Source: Myxococcales bacterium
Lineage (GTDB): Bacteria > Myxococcota_A > Polyangia > Polyangiales > Polyangiaceae
DNA length: 34,561 bases
NCBI GenBank assembly: GCA_012514535.1
Contig: JAAZAA010000122.1
Location: forward strand, 1-34,561
Direction: 5' to 3'
The notes beneath the pieces were generated by a model. That model worked only from the letters and a program-made list of their open reading frames with translations, was not told the origin of the DNA and made no database searches. This document shows positions 26,986-34,561 of this stretch, in pieces. A program made the position numbers and the translations under genes. Each line of letters starts with the position of its first letter. The first letter of the stretch is position 1.

Positions 26986-27015
26986 GGCAGCGCTCCAGAA
27001 GGCAGCGCTCCGGAA
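26986..27015. repeat. 15-bp tandem duplication
   Basis: GGCAGCGCTCCAGAA (26986-27000) is followed immediately by GGCAGCGCTCCGGAA (27001-27015), one base different. It lies within a gene-free, purine-rich stretch. Confidence 0.6.
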
Positions 27016-27236
27016 GAGACGGCGCGGCGCGAGGGGGCGCGGCACCGGGTGCATGACGAAAGAGTGGATCATCTCGACTCGAATGGTCCGGCTCAGCTCA
27101 ACTGAAGGGTCGCGCGGCCGTTGTTCGGAACTGGCTGGGTCGATCGGTCGACACCAGCTCCTGACTCGACGAGATCCGCAAGCACATCGCAGTGAGCTGT
27201 CTTCGTGAGTGGACGATGGGTGCGACCCTGAGAGGT

Positions 27237-27287
27237 CTCGCATGCGAGGAGTTCTTGACGTCCGACGCGACAGCGCGGCAAAGTAAT
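27237..27287 (+). promoter_or_regulatory. Candidate promoter/operator of the histone H1-like gene
   Basis: A perfect 12-bp palindrome CTCGCATGCGAG (27237-27248) is followed by TTGACG (27255-27260), a good -35 match. An A/T-richer stretch CAAAGTAAT (27279-27287) lies where a -10 box could be, but no hexamer has both good consensus and 16-18 bp spacing. A leader of about 55 nt would follow. Confidence 0.3.
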
Positions 27288-27340
27288 CGTCAAGTCGCTT
27301 TTCAGATGGTGAGAGGGGACACTCGAACAAGGACCAAAGT

Positions 27341-27817
27341 ATGGCTGCAAGGAAGTCCAAGAAGAAGACGGATGGCGCTGCGTCGTCCGGGAGCGCGTCC
27401 CGTGGGGGCGTGCGCAAAGCGGTGAGGAAGACCAAGAAGGCGGCGAAGAAGGTCGCAAAGAAGGCGAAGAAGGCCGCTGGTACGGCCACGAAGAAGGCCA
27501 AGAAGACCGGCTCCACGAGCGCCACCAAGAAGACGACGAAGAAGGCCAGCGCGCCCGCGGCGAAGAAGACGGCGACCAAGAAGACGGTCGCGAAGAAGAA
27601 GACCACGAAGAAGGCCAAGAAGACGGGCTCCGCGGTCACCACCAAGAAGGCGACGAAGAAGGCGCCCCCCGCGAAGAAGACGACGAAGAAGGCCAAGAAG
27701 GCTCCCGCGACGGGCGCCAAGAAGGCCTCCACGAAGAAGGCCCCGGCGCGCGCCAAGAAGAGCAAGAAGCGCACGGTCCGGAAGGCCCCCGCCATGCCGG
27801 CCCCCCTGGGCATGTGA
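27341..27817 (+). CDS. Lysine/alanine-rich histone H1-like DNA-binding protein
   Basis: The 158-residue protein is about one-third lysine, arranged in KKA, TKK and AKK pairs across nearly its whole length and interspersed with Ala, Thr and Pro. It resembles the C-terminal tail of eukaryotic linker histone H1 and bacterial H1-like proteins such as Hc2 or AlgP. There is no globular domain, so it should be disordered and compact DNA by charge neutralisation. AAGGA lies about 8 nt before the ATG. The reverse strand also has a long open frame, which is an artefact of the lysine codons (AAG read as CTT). The C-terminus ends in an uncharged MPAPLGM. Confidence 0.88.
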   Translation: MAARKSKKKTDGAASSGSASRGGVRKAVRKTKKAAKKVAKKAKKAAGTATKKAKKTGSTSATKKTTKKASAPAAKKTATKKTVAKKKTTKKAKKTGSAVTTKKATKKAPPAKKTTKKAKKAPATGAKKASTKKAPARAKKSKKRTVRKAPAMPAPLGM

Positions 27818-27929
27818 TGCGCACTCCGCGCGGGTGGGACCCACATGAGGGGGACCGCCTGCGCTGGGTGGCTTGAGCGGGTTCCCTGAACGGACCCTTC
27901 GAACGGACCGCGTGACGTGGTCCGCCTGA

Positions 27930-27959
27930 GACGAGCGCCTCCCTGTCGGGGCGCTCGTC
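27930..27959 (+). terminator. Terminator-like hairpin downstream of the histone H1-like gene
   Basis: GACGAGCGCC (27930-27939) pairs perfectly with GGCGCTCGTC (27950-27959), with two further inner pairs and a 6-nt loop. The downstream sequence GTCGTTGTGG is only moderately T-rich. It lies 112 nt past the histone gene stop. Confidence 0.5.
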
Positions 27960-28251
27960 GTCGTTGTGGGGGGCGTCAACGGACGAGGACCTCTTCCTCC
28001 CGTCGCGAAGCCCTGTGTTGGGCCCCCTGTTGGCCCCCTGAGAGACGCGGTCCGGGGGGCTCGCCCCGCGGTTCGCTCGGCCCCCGAGCTGAAGGCTTCT
28101 CCGCAGAGGCCGAACGCTTCCCCGCAGAGCGCGCCGACGCCTCCTCCATTCGGGTGCGGCGCGCGTTGTGGACCCCCCGACGACGCACTACCCTGAGCCG
28201 CGCGTGGACCCCGGGCGTGTCCCGCGGCGCGCGCGACGAAGAACCACGAGC

Positions 28252-28256
28252 GGAGG
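28252..28256 (+). promoter_or_regulatory. Shine-Dalgarno site supporting a TTG start for panB
   Basis: GGAGG lies 9 nt before TTG 28266. No ATG or GTG at a suitable place gives a better start, and the PanB core begins within about 20 residues. Confidence 0.7.
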
Positions 28257-28265
28257 CTTGGGCGG

Positions 28266-29153
28266 TTGGCAAAGGAAAAAGTCACGGCGGTCTCCCTGTC
28301 CGCACGCAAAGGCAAAGGCCCCCCCATCGCGGTCGCGACCGCGTACGACGCCACCATGGCCCGTCTCCTCGACGCGGGCGGTGTGGACGCGTTGATGGTG
28401 GGCGACTCCCTCGGGATGGTCGTCCAGGGGCGGGAGCACACCCTGGCGGTGACGCTCGACGAGATCGTCTATCACTGTCGAGCCGTCACGCGGGTCCGTC
28501 CACGGGCTCACGTGGTCGCGGATTTGCCCTTCCTCTCCTATCAGGTGTCCCCCGAGCAAGCGCTCCGCTCCGCAGGGCGGCTCGTGCAAGAGGGAGACGC
28601 CGAGTCCGTGAAGCTCGAGGGGGGCGTGGTCCGCGCCGCGGCGGTGCGGAGCATCGTCGACGCGGGGATCCCCGTGATGGGGCACGTCGGGCTCACACCG
28701 CAATCCGTGCACCAGATGGGGGGCTTTCGCGTCCAGGGAAAGACCGTGGACGCCGCGCAGCGCATCTTCGACGACGCGCGAGCGCTGGAGGACGCGGGAG
28801 TCTACGCGATCGTGCTCGAGGGGATCCCGAGTGATCTGGGGGCGCGCATCACCGAGGCGGTGGCGGTGCCGACCATCGGGATCGGCGCAGGCCCCCACAC
28901 GGACGGTCAGGTCCTCGTCTGTTACGATTTCCTCGGCATGTTCCGGGAGTTCACGCCGAAGTTCGTGAAGCGCTTCGCGGAGGTCGGGGAGACGGTGGTG
29001 CAGGCGACGGAGGCCTTCGTCAGCGAGGTGCGCGCAGGGACGTTCCCGGGTCCCGAGCACGAGTTCAAGGCGGCAGGGGCTGCGGCGCCGGGGTCGACCG
29101 CCGCGCGCCCTGGAGCGTCGGGCGGCTACGGGCCGACCGGCGACGAAGGATGA
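28266..29153 (+). CDS. panB: 3-methyl-2-oxobutanoate hydroxymethyltransferase
   Basis: Adds a hydroxymethyl group from 5,10-methylenetetrahydrofolate to 2-oxoisovalerate, giving ketopantoate, the first committed step to pantothenate and CoA. The protein has 295 residues, with a Gly/Ala-rich extension of about 30 residues beyond the usual 264. It keeps [25 protein letters not shown] (Mg ligand D47), [22 protein letters not shown], the catalytic Glu in VLEGIP (E185) and [14 protein letters not shown]. It starts at TTG with GGAGG upstream. It is the first gene of a plus-strand operon, with panC starting 13 nt after its stop. Confidence 0.97.
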   Translation: MAKEKVTAVSLSARKGKGPPIAVATAYDATMARLLDAGGVDALMVGDSLGMVVQGREHTLAVTLDEIVYHCRAVTRVRPRAHVVADLPFLSYQVSPEQALRSAGRLVQEGDAESVKLEGGVVRAAAVRSIVDAGIPVMGHVGLTPQSVHQMGGFRVQGKTVDAAQRIFDDARALEDAGVYAIVLEGIPSDLGARITEAVAVPTIGIGAGPHTDGQVLVCYDFLGMFREFTPKFVKRFAEVGETVVQATEAFVSEVRAGTFPGPEHEFKAAGAAAPGSTAARPGASGGYGPTGDEG

Positions 29154-29166
29154 GCGGAGACTCCCC

Positions 29167-30084
29167 ATGAGCGTGCCGACTCTGACGACCGTCCACGAGC
29201 TGCGCACCCACTGTGAGCTCGTGCGCGCCTCGGGGCGCAGCGTGGGACTCGTCCCCACGATGGGCGCCCTCCACGAAGGACACCTCTCCCTCATCCGCCG
29301 GGCGAGGGAGCTCGCCGACGAGGTGGTCGTGACGATCTTCGTGAACCCGACGCAGTTCGGTCCCAACGAAGACTTCGAGCGCTACCCGCGGAGCCTGGAG
29401 CAAGATCGAGGACTCGCCGCCGAGGCCGGGGCGCACGTCGTCTTCGCGCCGGCGGTGGAGACGATGTACCCCCCCGGTGAGAAGACCCGCGTCTCGGTGG
29501 CGGATCTGACGCGCCCGCTGTGTGGAGCGTCCCGCGGGCCCGAGCATTTCACGGGCGTGGCGACGATCGTCACGAAGCTGTTCTCGGTGGTCGGGCCCTG
29601 CGTCGCGTGCTTCGGCCGCAAGGACTACCAGCAGCTCGCGGTGATCCAGCGCCTGGTTCGGGACCTGTTCTTGCCCGTGCGGATCGTGCCCTGCAGCACG
29701 GTGCGGGAAGAAGACGGCCTCGCGGCGAGCTCGCGGAATCGCTACCTGGACTCGAGCTGGCGCGCGCGGGCGGCGGCGATCCCCCGCGCTCTGTCCCTGG
29801 CCCACGCGACCTTCTCCTCGGGGGAGCGCCTCGCGGGGAACCTGCGGGCGCTGGTGCGGGCGGAGCTCGAGGAGCAGGGGCTCGAGATCGACTACGTGGA
29901 GCTGGCCGATCCGAACGAGCTCGAGGTCTTCGAGGACGCGGCGCAGGTGCCGGCGCGGGTCCTCCTCGCTCTGGCAGCCTTGGCCGGGGGCACACGCCTG
30001 ATCGACAACCTGGTGCTCGGCGAAGAGCCGGCACCCATCGGGAGTCTGAGGGGAGCGCTCCTCACCTCCGGGGGCGCCGCGTGA
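29167..30084 (+). CDS. panC: Pantoate-beta-alanine ligase (pantothenate synthetase)
   Basis: Joins pantoate and beta-alanine with ATP to make pantothenate, via a pantoyl-adenylate, in the cytoplasm. The 305-residue protein has [10 protein letters not shown] (30-39), FVNPTQF (58-64), GRKDYQQL (150-157) and SSRN (188-191), all active-site motifs of the family. Length is slightly above the usual 280. It lies between panB and tmk and overlaps the tmk start by 4 nt (GTGA). PanD, which supplies beta-alanine, and PanE are not in this window. Confidence 0.97.
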   Translation: MSVPTLTTVHELRTHCELVRASGRSVGLVPTMGALHEGHLSLIRRARELADEVVVTIFVNPTQFGPNEDFERYPRSLEQDRGLAAEAGAHVVFAPAVETMYPPGEKTRVSVADLTRPLCGASRGPEHFTGVATIVTKLFSVVGPCVACFGRKDYQQLAVIQRLVRDLFLPVRIVPCSTVREEDGLAASSRNRYLDSSWRARAAAIPRALSLAHATFSSGERLAGNLRALVRAELEEQGLEIDYVELADPNELEVFEDAAQVPARVLLALAALAGGTRLIDNLVLGEEPAPIGSLRGALLTSGGAA

Positions 30085-30767
30085 GCGAGGGGGCGTTCCT
30101 CGTCCTGGAGGGGATCGACGGTTCCGGGACGACGACCCAAGCCGCGTTGCTCGCGGAGGCCCTGCGCGCGCGGGGGCACGAGGTGGTGCTCACGCGGGAG
30201 CCGACGTCGCGCGCCATCGGCAGCCTGCTCCGGGCGGCCCTCCAGCACCGACTGACGCTGCCCTCGGGGGAGCCGGCGACGCTGCCTCCGACGAGCCTGG
30301 CGCTGCTCTTCGCGGCGGACCGCCTGGACCACCTCGCCCACGTGGTCGAGCCGGCGCTGGACCGCGGCGCCATCGTGATCAGCGATCGCTTCGATCTGTC
30401 GAGCCTCGTGTACCAGTCGGCGACGGACCCCGAGGGGGTCAAGGCGTTGGAGTGGTTGCGCTCGATCAACGGGCGGGCGCGCCGACCCGATCTCACCATC
30501 GTCGTGGATGTGCCCGCCGCGGTGGCGGAGGAGCGACGGCAACGCCGGGGGGGAGAAGCGGAGCTGTTCGAGCAGCGGGCGCTGCAGGAGCGCCTCGCGG
30601 AGTCCTATCGCAGGGCCGAGACTCTGGTGCCGGGGGATCGGGTGGTGCACGTCCGCGGGGACCAGTCCGAGGAGCTCGTCTCGGCGGAGGTCCTCGAGGT
30701 GGTGCTCGCCGAGCTGACGGCCCGCGACCGCCCTCGACTTGCCCCGCGGCCCGAGAAAACTTCATAG
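30081..30767 (+). CDS. tmk: Thymidylate kinase with an atypical P-loop
   Basis: Phosphorylates dTMP to dTDP, essential for dTTP supply. The 228-residue protein, starting at GTG 30081 inside the panC stop (GTGA overlap), has [18 protein letters not shown], the DR motif in [13 protein letters not shown] and an Arg-rich LID (RRQRRGG). The Walker A motif reads GIDGSGTTT (11-19): the invariant lysine that contacts the ATP phosphates is threonine (T17, codon ACG). The rest of the active site appears intact, so a working enzyme with a variant nucleotide site is more likely than a dead one, but this is unproven. Translation is probably coupled to panC. Confidence 0.92.
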   Translation: MSEGAFLVLEGIDGSGTTTQAALLAEALRARGHEVVLTREPTSRAIGSLLRAALQHRLTLPSGEPATLPPTSLALLFAADRLDHLAHVVEPALDRGAIVISDRFDLSSLVYQSATDPEGVKALEWLRSINGRARRPDLTIVVDVPAAVAEERRQRRGGEAELFEQRALQERLAESYRRAETLVPGDRVVHVRGDQSEELVSAEVLEVVLAELTARDRPRLAPRPEKTS

Positions 30768-30775
30768 TCGCCCGC

Positions 30776-31339
30776 ATGCTCTCCCCTGTCGCCACGCTCT
30801 GCCCTGCCGTCACGCGACGTGTTCATCGAGGCCAGCGCGGATCGCGCCTTCGAGCGCTCGGGTTCCTGGTGGCGGTGGGCTGCGTCGCCTGCGCCGGGGA
30901 ACCCAAGCAAGCCGAGGCACCGTTGATCTCGGTGGACGAAGAGCGCGCCAAGGCAGCGCGGCCGCGCGGACCGCGCCAGCTACGGCGCGCGGAGGTCGAC
31001 CAGGCCCTGGAGGCGGGCCTCGGTCATTTCCTGCAGCACGTCTTCGTGGAGCCGAGCCTCGTGGCGGGGCAGTTTCAGGGGTTCCGCATCCTCGAGCTGC
31101 GTCCCCGAGCGGCCTGGGAAGGCGTCGATCTGCGGGCGGGGGACATCGTCACCCGGATCAACGGCAAGCCCATCGAGCGCCCGGAGCAGGCGCACGCGGT
31201 CTTCATGGGGCTGAAGGAGGCCGATCGCGTCGTCGTGTCCTACGTGCGGGATGGGCAGCCCGCCGAGCTGGTGATCCCGATCCTCCCCGCGGAGGAGCGT
31301 CCGCCCGCTCCGCCACCATCCGACGCCCGCGATCTCTGA
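30776..31339 (+). CDS. PDZ-domain lipoprotein, GspC-like
   Basis: The 187-residue protein has a basic n-region and a hydrophobic segment ending V-G-C-V-A-C, so C36 or C39 is the likely lipidated cysteine. Residues about 95-170 form a PDZ domain: GFRILELRPRAAWEGVDLRAGDIVTRINGKPIERPEQA, ending in a strand YVRDGQPAELVIPI. The pattern is closest to the PDZ domain of type II secretion GspC proteins. No other Gsp gene is present, so it is not clearly part of a secretion system. It begins 8 nt after the tmk stop and may be cotranscribed. It converges with the lipase-like gene. Confidence 0.8.
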   Translation: MLSPVATLCPAVTRRVHRGQRGSRLRALGFLVAVGCVACAGEPKQAEAPLISVDEERAKAARPRGPRQLRRAEVDQALEAGLGHFLQHVFVEPSLVAGQFQGFRILELRPRAAWEGVDLRAGDIVTRINGKPIERPEQAHAVFMGLKEADRVVVSYVRDGQPAELVIPILPAEERPPAPPPSDARDL

Positions 31340-31364
31340 GGTCGCGGCCTTAGGTCGCGGCCCC

Positions 31365-32495
31365 TCAGCTCTTCAGCTGGTACGCCACCGCGGCCTCCAC
31401 CAATTTGGCGAAGTCCTTGCGCGTGAAGTGAGCGCCGCTGGTGAGCCAGTCCGTGTGGATCGCGGGGCGCTCGTCGTCCAGGAAGTGGCCGATGCTGTCG
31501 AGGTGATCCGCCTCTCCCGCCCACAGGAGGTCGCCCCACAACATGCTGAGGGTGGGAACGATGCCATCGCTGTCGCCGTCGGCGACCGTGCGTCCGATGG
31601 CGCGCGCCAGCGTGAGCTCGACCTCCCGGCTCGGGCGCGCGTAGGCGTACTGAGCGTGCCGCTGGCCGGCGAACTGATAGAGCGTCGTGTACAGGGCGGC
31701 GGTGAGCGCGCCGTACGGGGAACGGATGCGTCGCGCCGCGCGCATGGTCGCGGGCCGCGGGGAGGCGCACACCATGCACCCATAGCGCACGTGCTCGGCG
31801 CCCTCGACGGCGGCGTTGAACAGGTCCATCGCCTCCGGGCTGATCTGGAGGATCGCTCCTTGGTCCACCCGCACCCGACTGAGGAAATCCGTGATCTCGC
31901 CGCGCCCGTCTCGATCGATGAAGCGGAGCAGAGCGTTGGTGACTCCGCTGAACAGCTTCATGTCCTTCCCGATCAGCGCGTCGATGCCGCCGAGGCCTGC
32001 GAGGACCCGCGAGAAGATCGCGAGGGACGGCTCACCCAGCTTGAGGGACACCACCGTGAGCAGGCTCAGGGCGTAGAGCACGCGCGCGCCGGACACGGTG
32101 GCGAAGTAGCCGGCAACGGGGGTGCCGTAGTGGGGTGTGTTGATGGTGATGAGGGTCCGCACCCGCTGCGTCCAGCTCATCAGCTCGGCGGGCAGACGCA
32201 GGTTCACGGTGGGCGCCAGCACGAGGCGCGCGTCGAGGCCGCCCGTCGAATGTCCGATCAGGTGGATGGGCCCGCTGCGCGGGGCCGTGTGCCCCACGGT
32301 GGTGGCGAGGACTCGGGCGCGCTCGCGCAGGGACGAGGTGGGCGGCGAGGGTACGTCCTCGAAGCTCACCGGCACACCCGCGGCGGCGTATCGCTCCTCG
32401 ATGCCGCGGCGCAGGTGCTGAAAGTAGTCGTAGCCAGCGAGGGTGCCGAACCCGAAGAGCCCGGGGATGAAGTAGATCGTGTGGCGTTCCGTCAT
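31365..32495 (-). CDS. Alpha/beta hydrolase, triacylglycerol lipase-like
   Basis: The 376-residue protein opens with HTIYFIPGLFGFG (oxyanion strand). It has the nucleophile elbow GHSTGG (81-86, S83), TPHYGTP (120-126), an acidic residue candidate in DGDSDGIVP (D308 or D310) and a histidine candidate in ADHLDSIGHF (H331). This order fits bacterial triacylglycerol lipases and related esterases. There is no signal peptide, so it is probably cytosolic. Residues about 135-200 form a helical lid-like insertion. Its substrate cannot be told from sequence. It is a single gene, convergent with the PDZ lipoprotein gene with a 25-bp gap. Confidence 0.85.
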   Translation of the reverse strand: MTERHTIYFIPGLFGFGTLAGYDYFQHLRRGIEERYAAAGVPVSFEDVPSPPTSSLRERARVLATTVGHTAPRSGPIHLIGHSTGGLDARLVLAPTVNLRLPAELMSWTQRVRTLITINTPHYGTPVAGYFATVSGARVLYALSLLTVVSLKLGEPSLAIFSRVLAGLGGIDALIGKDMKLFSGVTNALLRFIDRDGRGEITDFLSRVRVDQGAILQISPEAMDLFNAAVEGAEHVRYGCMVCASPRPATMRAARRIRSPYGALTAALYTTLYQFAGQRHAQYAYARPSREVELTLARAIGRTVADGDSDGIVPTLSMLWGDLLWAGEADHLDSIGHFLDDERPAIHTDWLTSGAHFTRKDFAKLVEAAVAYQLKS

Positions 32496-32602
32496 CCACG
32501 CCCTGTCATCGAACGCTGTGTCGTCGAAACTCGGTCATCGCAGGAGCGTCGCGCTCGCACCCTGCGTCGTGAGGGGGCGTCGCGAGCGCTACGTCGGGAG
32601 CC

Positions 32603-33550
32603 TCAGGGCGCTCCGAAGGTCACCAGGTGCCCTTGAGAGAAGTCGAGGCGCAGCTCCACCTCGTCGACGGGGGATCCTTGCCACGGGGTGCGGAGGATGC
32701 GCAGGCGGTGGAGCAGGAGCTGCGCCGACTCGTGCTCCTCGAAGCCCGTGGGGACGAGGGTGCCTGCGCCAGCGGCGTCCTCGAAGGCGCACACGAGGCT
32801 CTTGGAGCTACGGGTGGACGTCAGCTCCACGTACACGCGGTCTGCCGGGTGGGTCGAGCCGCTCCAAATGACGTCCAAGGGTTCGTCCGTGGACACGGAT
32901 TCGAGCGCGTCGAAGGGCGTCCCGTTGAGGGTGACGTCCGTGAGGGGGTGCGGGGCGGCGTTCTCGATGTCCAGCGTACCGACGGCGCCGCCGTCCGCCG
33001 CGAAGCGGTAACGCTCCCCCGCGGGGAGCCCTTGTCCCGAGCGCTCACGGCTGGCGTAGAGCACACCCGAGATGAAATCGCCCACGCTCGGGAAGACATG
33101 GGGCGCCAGCTCGTGGGGAGGTCCCCCGTCCGCGATCACGCGCACGCGGCCCGCCTCCAAGAACTCGATGGCCGCGACGTCGCTCAGCTCAGGCCCCGGG
33201 CGTCCCTGCTCCCCCTGCCAGCAATGCCCCGGCTCCGGGAGGTGCATCCCGAGCCCGGCGAGCTCGAGGGCGACCGCTCGGTCCGTGGCCGCGGGGAACC
33301 GGATGAAGCCCGCGAGGGCGTCGGCGCGCGTCGCGCCCCCGGTGAGCTCCTGGCGGGAGATCGTGACCACGGCGTGGGTCGAGCCGCGCTCCTCGTCGCT
33401 GGAGTAGCTCTCGGGAGCCACGGAGCAGGCGATCGCGGAGGCGGCGAGGGCCCCCAGGCCGACCGCGCGCTCCAGGGCTCTCCGCGGCGCGGCGTGCGCC
33501 GGGAGACCAGGACCCGCGAGGGGAGCGAGCTGGGGGGCGGGGGGGGACAC
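32603..33550 (-). CDS. Hypothetical lipoprotein
   Basis: The 315-residue protein from GTG 33550 has a Pro/Ala-rich n-region, a pair of arginines, a hydrophobic segment and the lipobox A-I-A-C (C42). An earlier ATG (33655) exists, but it lies inside the next gene upstream and adds an Arg/Gly-rich segment. The mature part is beta-rich (THAVVTISRQELTGG, RVRVIADGG, PLDVIWSGSTHPADRVYVEL, DEVELRLDFSQGHLVTF) with two interior cysteines. No known domain is recognised. A ribosome binding site is not evident, so the start is uncertain. It is downstream of the outer-membrane-type lipoprotein on the same strand. Confidence 0.65.
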   Translation of the reverse strand: MSPPAPQLAPLAGPGLPAHAAPRRALERAVGLGALAASAIACSVAPESYSSDEERGSTHAVVTISRQELTGGATRADALAGFIRFPAATDRAVALELAGLGMHLPEPGHCWQGEQGRPGPELSDVAAIEFLEAGRVRVIADGGPPHELAPHVFPSVGDFISGVLYASRERSGQGLPAGERYRFAADGGAVGTLDIENAAPHPLTDVTLNGTPFDALESVSTDEPLDVIWSGSTHPADRVYVELTSTRSSKSLVCAFEDAAGAGTLVPTGFEEHESAQLLLHRLRILRTPWQGSPVDEVELRLDFSQGHLVTFGAP

Positions 33551-33594
33551 GTGCTCGGATCGTAGGAGGCGCCCCGGGATGGAGCAAGCATCCG

Positions 33595-33619
33595 GCCGGC
33601 CGGGGCGCCCGCGGCCGGC
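33595..33619 (-). terminator. GC-rich hairpin downstream of the outer-membrane-type lipoprotein
   Basis: GCCGGCCG (33595-33602) and CGGCCGGC (33612-33619) form a perfect 8-bp stem with a 9-nt loop, starting 11 nt past the stop at 33630. There is no U-tract. It lies between two minus-strand lipoprotein genes and could separate their transcripts. Confidence 0.45.
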
Positions 33620-33629
33620 GCGTCGGCCT

Positions 33630-34547
33630 TCAGTCGAGGTCCGCCACGAGCGCAAAGGAGGGGGTCAGGGTGAACCCTTCGAGGCTTGGGTAGTACGTCG
33701 TCCCATCGAGGGTGACCTCCGAGCTCACCCGCTGGTAGCCGCCGCTGAGTTCGAGCACCGCCCAGAGGGGGCGGAGCCCGAGCATCACGCCGGCGACCGC
33801 GCCCGCGAAGACGCGCGAGCCTTGGGCGGGGGCCACCGTGGCGACGTCGGGGCCCAGGTCGTAGACGAGGTCGGCGCTGAAGCGCTCGTAGAGGGCGTGC
33901 ACGCCGATCCACGCGGACGCCACGTCCTCCTGGGCCTCGGTGCCCAGGAGCAGGGGCACGTCGACGGTCCAGCCGGAGATGCTGCCTCCGTCGAAGCGCG
34001 GGATGGCCCCGCCGCTCGCGTCCGTCGCCGCGCCGCCCGTCCCGGGCGTGTTCGAGCCGAGGTCGGGGAGCACCGCGCCCAGACCGCCCCCGACGCTGAG
34101 GAGGACGTCGTCCAGCTCGAAGACGTGGCGGAGGTCCCCGCGCACGCGTCTCCCCGTCCACGACAAGCCCATCTCGTTGCCCCCGCCGAGCCCCGCGCGC
34201 GCGCCGACCCAAGGGGACAGCTGAGGGGTGGCGACGGCGTGGGCGACGGAGCCGTCCACGAACGCCTCCACGTCGGATTCCGAAACTCCGCCCGGCTCTG
34301 CCCCGACCGCTCGAGCCCGCTCGATGGCGTCCTCGGTCGGTCCGAAGGTGAGGTGGTGGCTGGCGCCAGCGCCCGCGCGGACCCGATGGGCGTCCAGGAC
34401 CTGCGCGGGGTGCATCAGCGGTGTGCCCGCGCCGCACCCGACACCGAGCACGCCAGCCCAGACCGCTCCGGTCACGAGGACCGCGACACGAAGGGTCCTC
34501 CCCCTCGCTCCGGCTCCGAGCACAGATCGGCCCAGCGACGGACGCAT
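33630..34547 (-). CDS. Lipoprotein with probable outer-membrane beta-barrel region
   Basis: The 305-residue protein has a signal segment with lipobox G-V-G-C (C38). The mature part alternates short hydrophobic strands with Gly turns (PWVGARAGLGGGNEMGLSW, DVLLSVGGGLGAVLP, WIGVHALYERFSADLVYDLG, RVFAGAVAGVMLGL, WAVLELSGGYQRV, FTLTPSFALVADLD), a pattern typical of outer-membrane barrels. A Gly/Ala/Thr-rich insertion lies around 165-185. The ATG at 34547 is near the window edge and no clear ribosome binding site is visible, so the true start could differ slightly. I cannot name a family. Confidence 0.65.
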   Translation of the reverse strand: MRPSLGRSVLGAGARGRTLRVAVLVTGAVWAGVLGVGCGAGTPLMHPAQVLDAHRVRAGAGASHHLTFGPTEDAIERARAVGAEPGGVSESDVEAFVDGSVAHAVATPQLSPWVGARAGLGGGNEMGLSWTGRRVRGDLRHVFELDDVLLSVGGGLGAVLPDLGSNTPGTGGAATDASGGAIPRFDGGSISGWTVDVPLLLGTEAQEDVASAWIGVHALYERFSADLVYDLGPDVATVAPAQGSRVFAGAVAGVMLGLRPLWAVLELSGGYQRVSSEVTLDGTTYYPSLEGFTLTPSFALVADLD

Positions 34548-34561
34548 CGCGAGCGACCCGG

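Larger units (their letters stand above)
26699..27340. other. Intergenic region between DUF1415 and histone H1-like genes
   Basis: No plausible gene is seen: the frames are Arg/Gly-rich shadows. 26840-27055 is extremely purine/GC-rich with recurrent GACGGCGCG words and a 15-bp tandem duplication (26986-27015). From about 27060 the GC content drops visibly toward the histone gene. That part holds a 12-bp palindrome and a TTGACG box, listed separately. It should contain divergent promoters for both neighbours. Confidence 0.5.
27818..28265. other. Intergenic region between the histone H1-like gene and panB
   Basis: This 448-bp stretch contains no convincing gene. It opens with small inverted repeats (GTGGG-AC-CCAC near 27834 and CGGACC/GGTCCG at 27904-27924) and a strong hairpin at 27930-27959. 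The remainder has repeated GGCCCCCTG words near 28020-28040 and a duplicated CTTCYCCGCAGAG element near 28098-28130. The panB promoter should be within its last 200 bp, but no clear boxes are visible. Confidence 0.5.

Noticed and set aside
26695-27846. Minus-strand frame with hydrophobic FFVVF-like repeats opposite the histone gene
   Set aside because: Reverse complement of AAG/GCC-rich lysine-alanine codons automatically gives Phe/Leu/Val/Ala. The plus strand has the ribosome binding site and a coherent H1-like product.

Overview
The window is a compact, very GC-rich stretch of bacterial chromosome with strong G/C preference at third codon positions. It carries many lipoproteins with Gly/Pro-rich linkers, cysteine-rich motifs of the 'C-x-DG-x-x-NG' type, a lysine-rich histone H1-like protein, a B12-dependent class II ribonucleotide reductase and a hybrid histidine kinase. 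This mix points to a myxobacterium (Myxococcota, probably a Polyangia/Sandaracinaceae-type lineage). The lineage is inferred from style and gene content. I see no rRNA, tRNA, insertion sequence, prophage or CRISPR array, so most of the window looks like ordinary core chromosome with lineage-specific envelope genes between.

Layout. 1-4600: the tail of an off-window gene, a small lipoprotein, then nrdJ on the minus strand. 4463-5624: a long gene-free leader upstream of nrdJ with short tandem repeats, hairpins and an AT-rich island. 5625-9768 (minus): a lipoprotein with a degenerate M16 peptidase fold, a DUF350 membrane protein and an M3 oligopeptidase. 9997-12012 (plus): acetoacetate-CoA ligase, divergent from the oligopeptidase. 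12061-15369 (minus): a CBM3-like lipoprotein, a small exported beta-rich protein, and a single-pass low-complexity protein. 15441-17942 (plus): a membrane-bound hybrid histidine kinase whose C-terminal tail overlaps, tail to tail, the end of a DNA methyltransferase gene. 17747-22499 (minus): a tight cluster plsB - mepA - DNA methyltransferase. 22621-25229 (plus): a lipoprotein and a branched-chain aminotransferase. 25344-26698 (minus): a DNRLRE-like lipoprotein and a DUF1415 protein. 27341-27817 (plus): the histone H1-like gene. 28266-31339 (plus): panB-panC-tmk and a PDZ lipoprotein. 31365-34547 (minus): a lipase-like hydrolase and two envelope lipoproteins.

How the genes work together. PanB and PanC make pantoate and pantothenate, and the nearby aminotransferase interconverts valine and 2-oxoisovalerate, the PanB substrate. 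NrdJ and thymidylate kinase both feed dNTP synthesis. PlsB (first acylation in phospholipid synthesis) and MepA (peptidoglycan endopeptidase) form an envelope-growth pair, to which a DNA methyltransferase is coupled by an 11-nt overlap.

The most distinctive feature is the 18-bp tandem repeat at 17781-17924. It is read as coding sequence on both strands: a GSADAL-type hexapeptide in the kinase tail and a SASAEP-type hexapeptide in the methyltransferase tail. Because 18 is a multiple of three, any change in copy number would alter both proteins at once without a frameshift. Other points worth a second look are a thymidylate kinase whose P-loop lysine is replaced by threonine, the elaborate nrdJ leader, and a GC-rich hairpin that runs into the ribosome binding site of the DUF350 gene.
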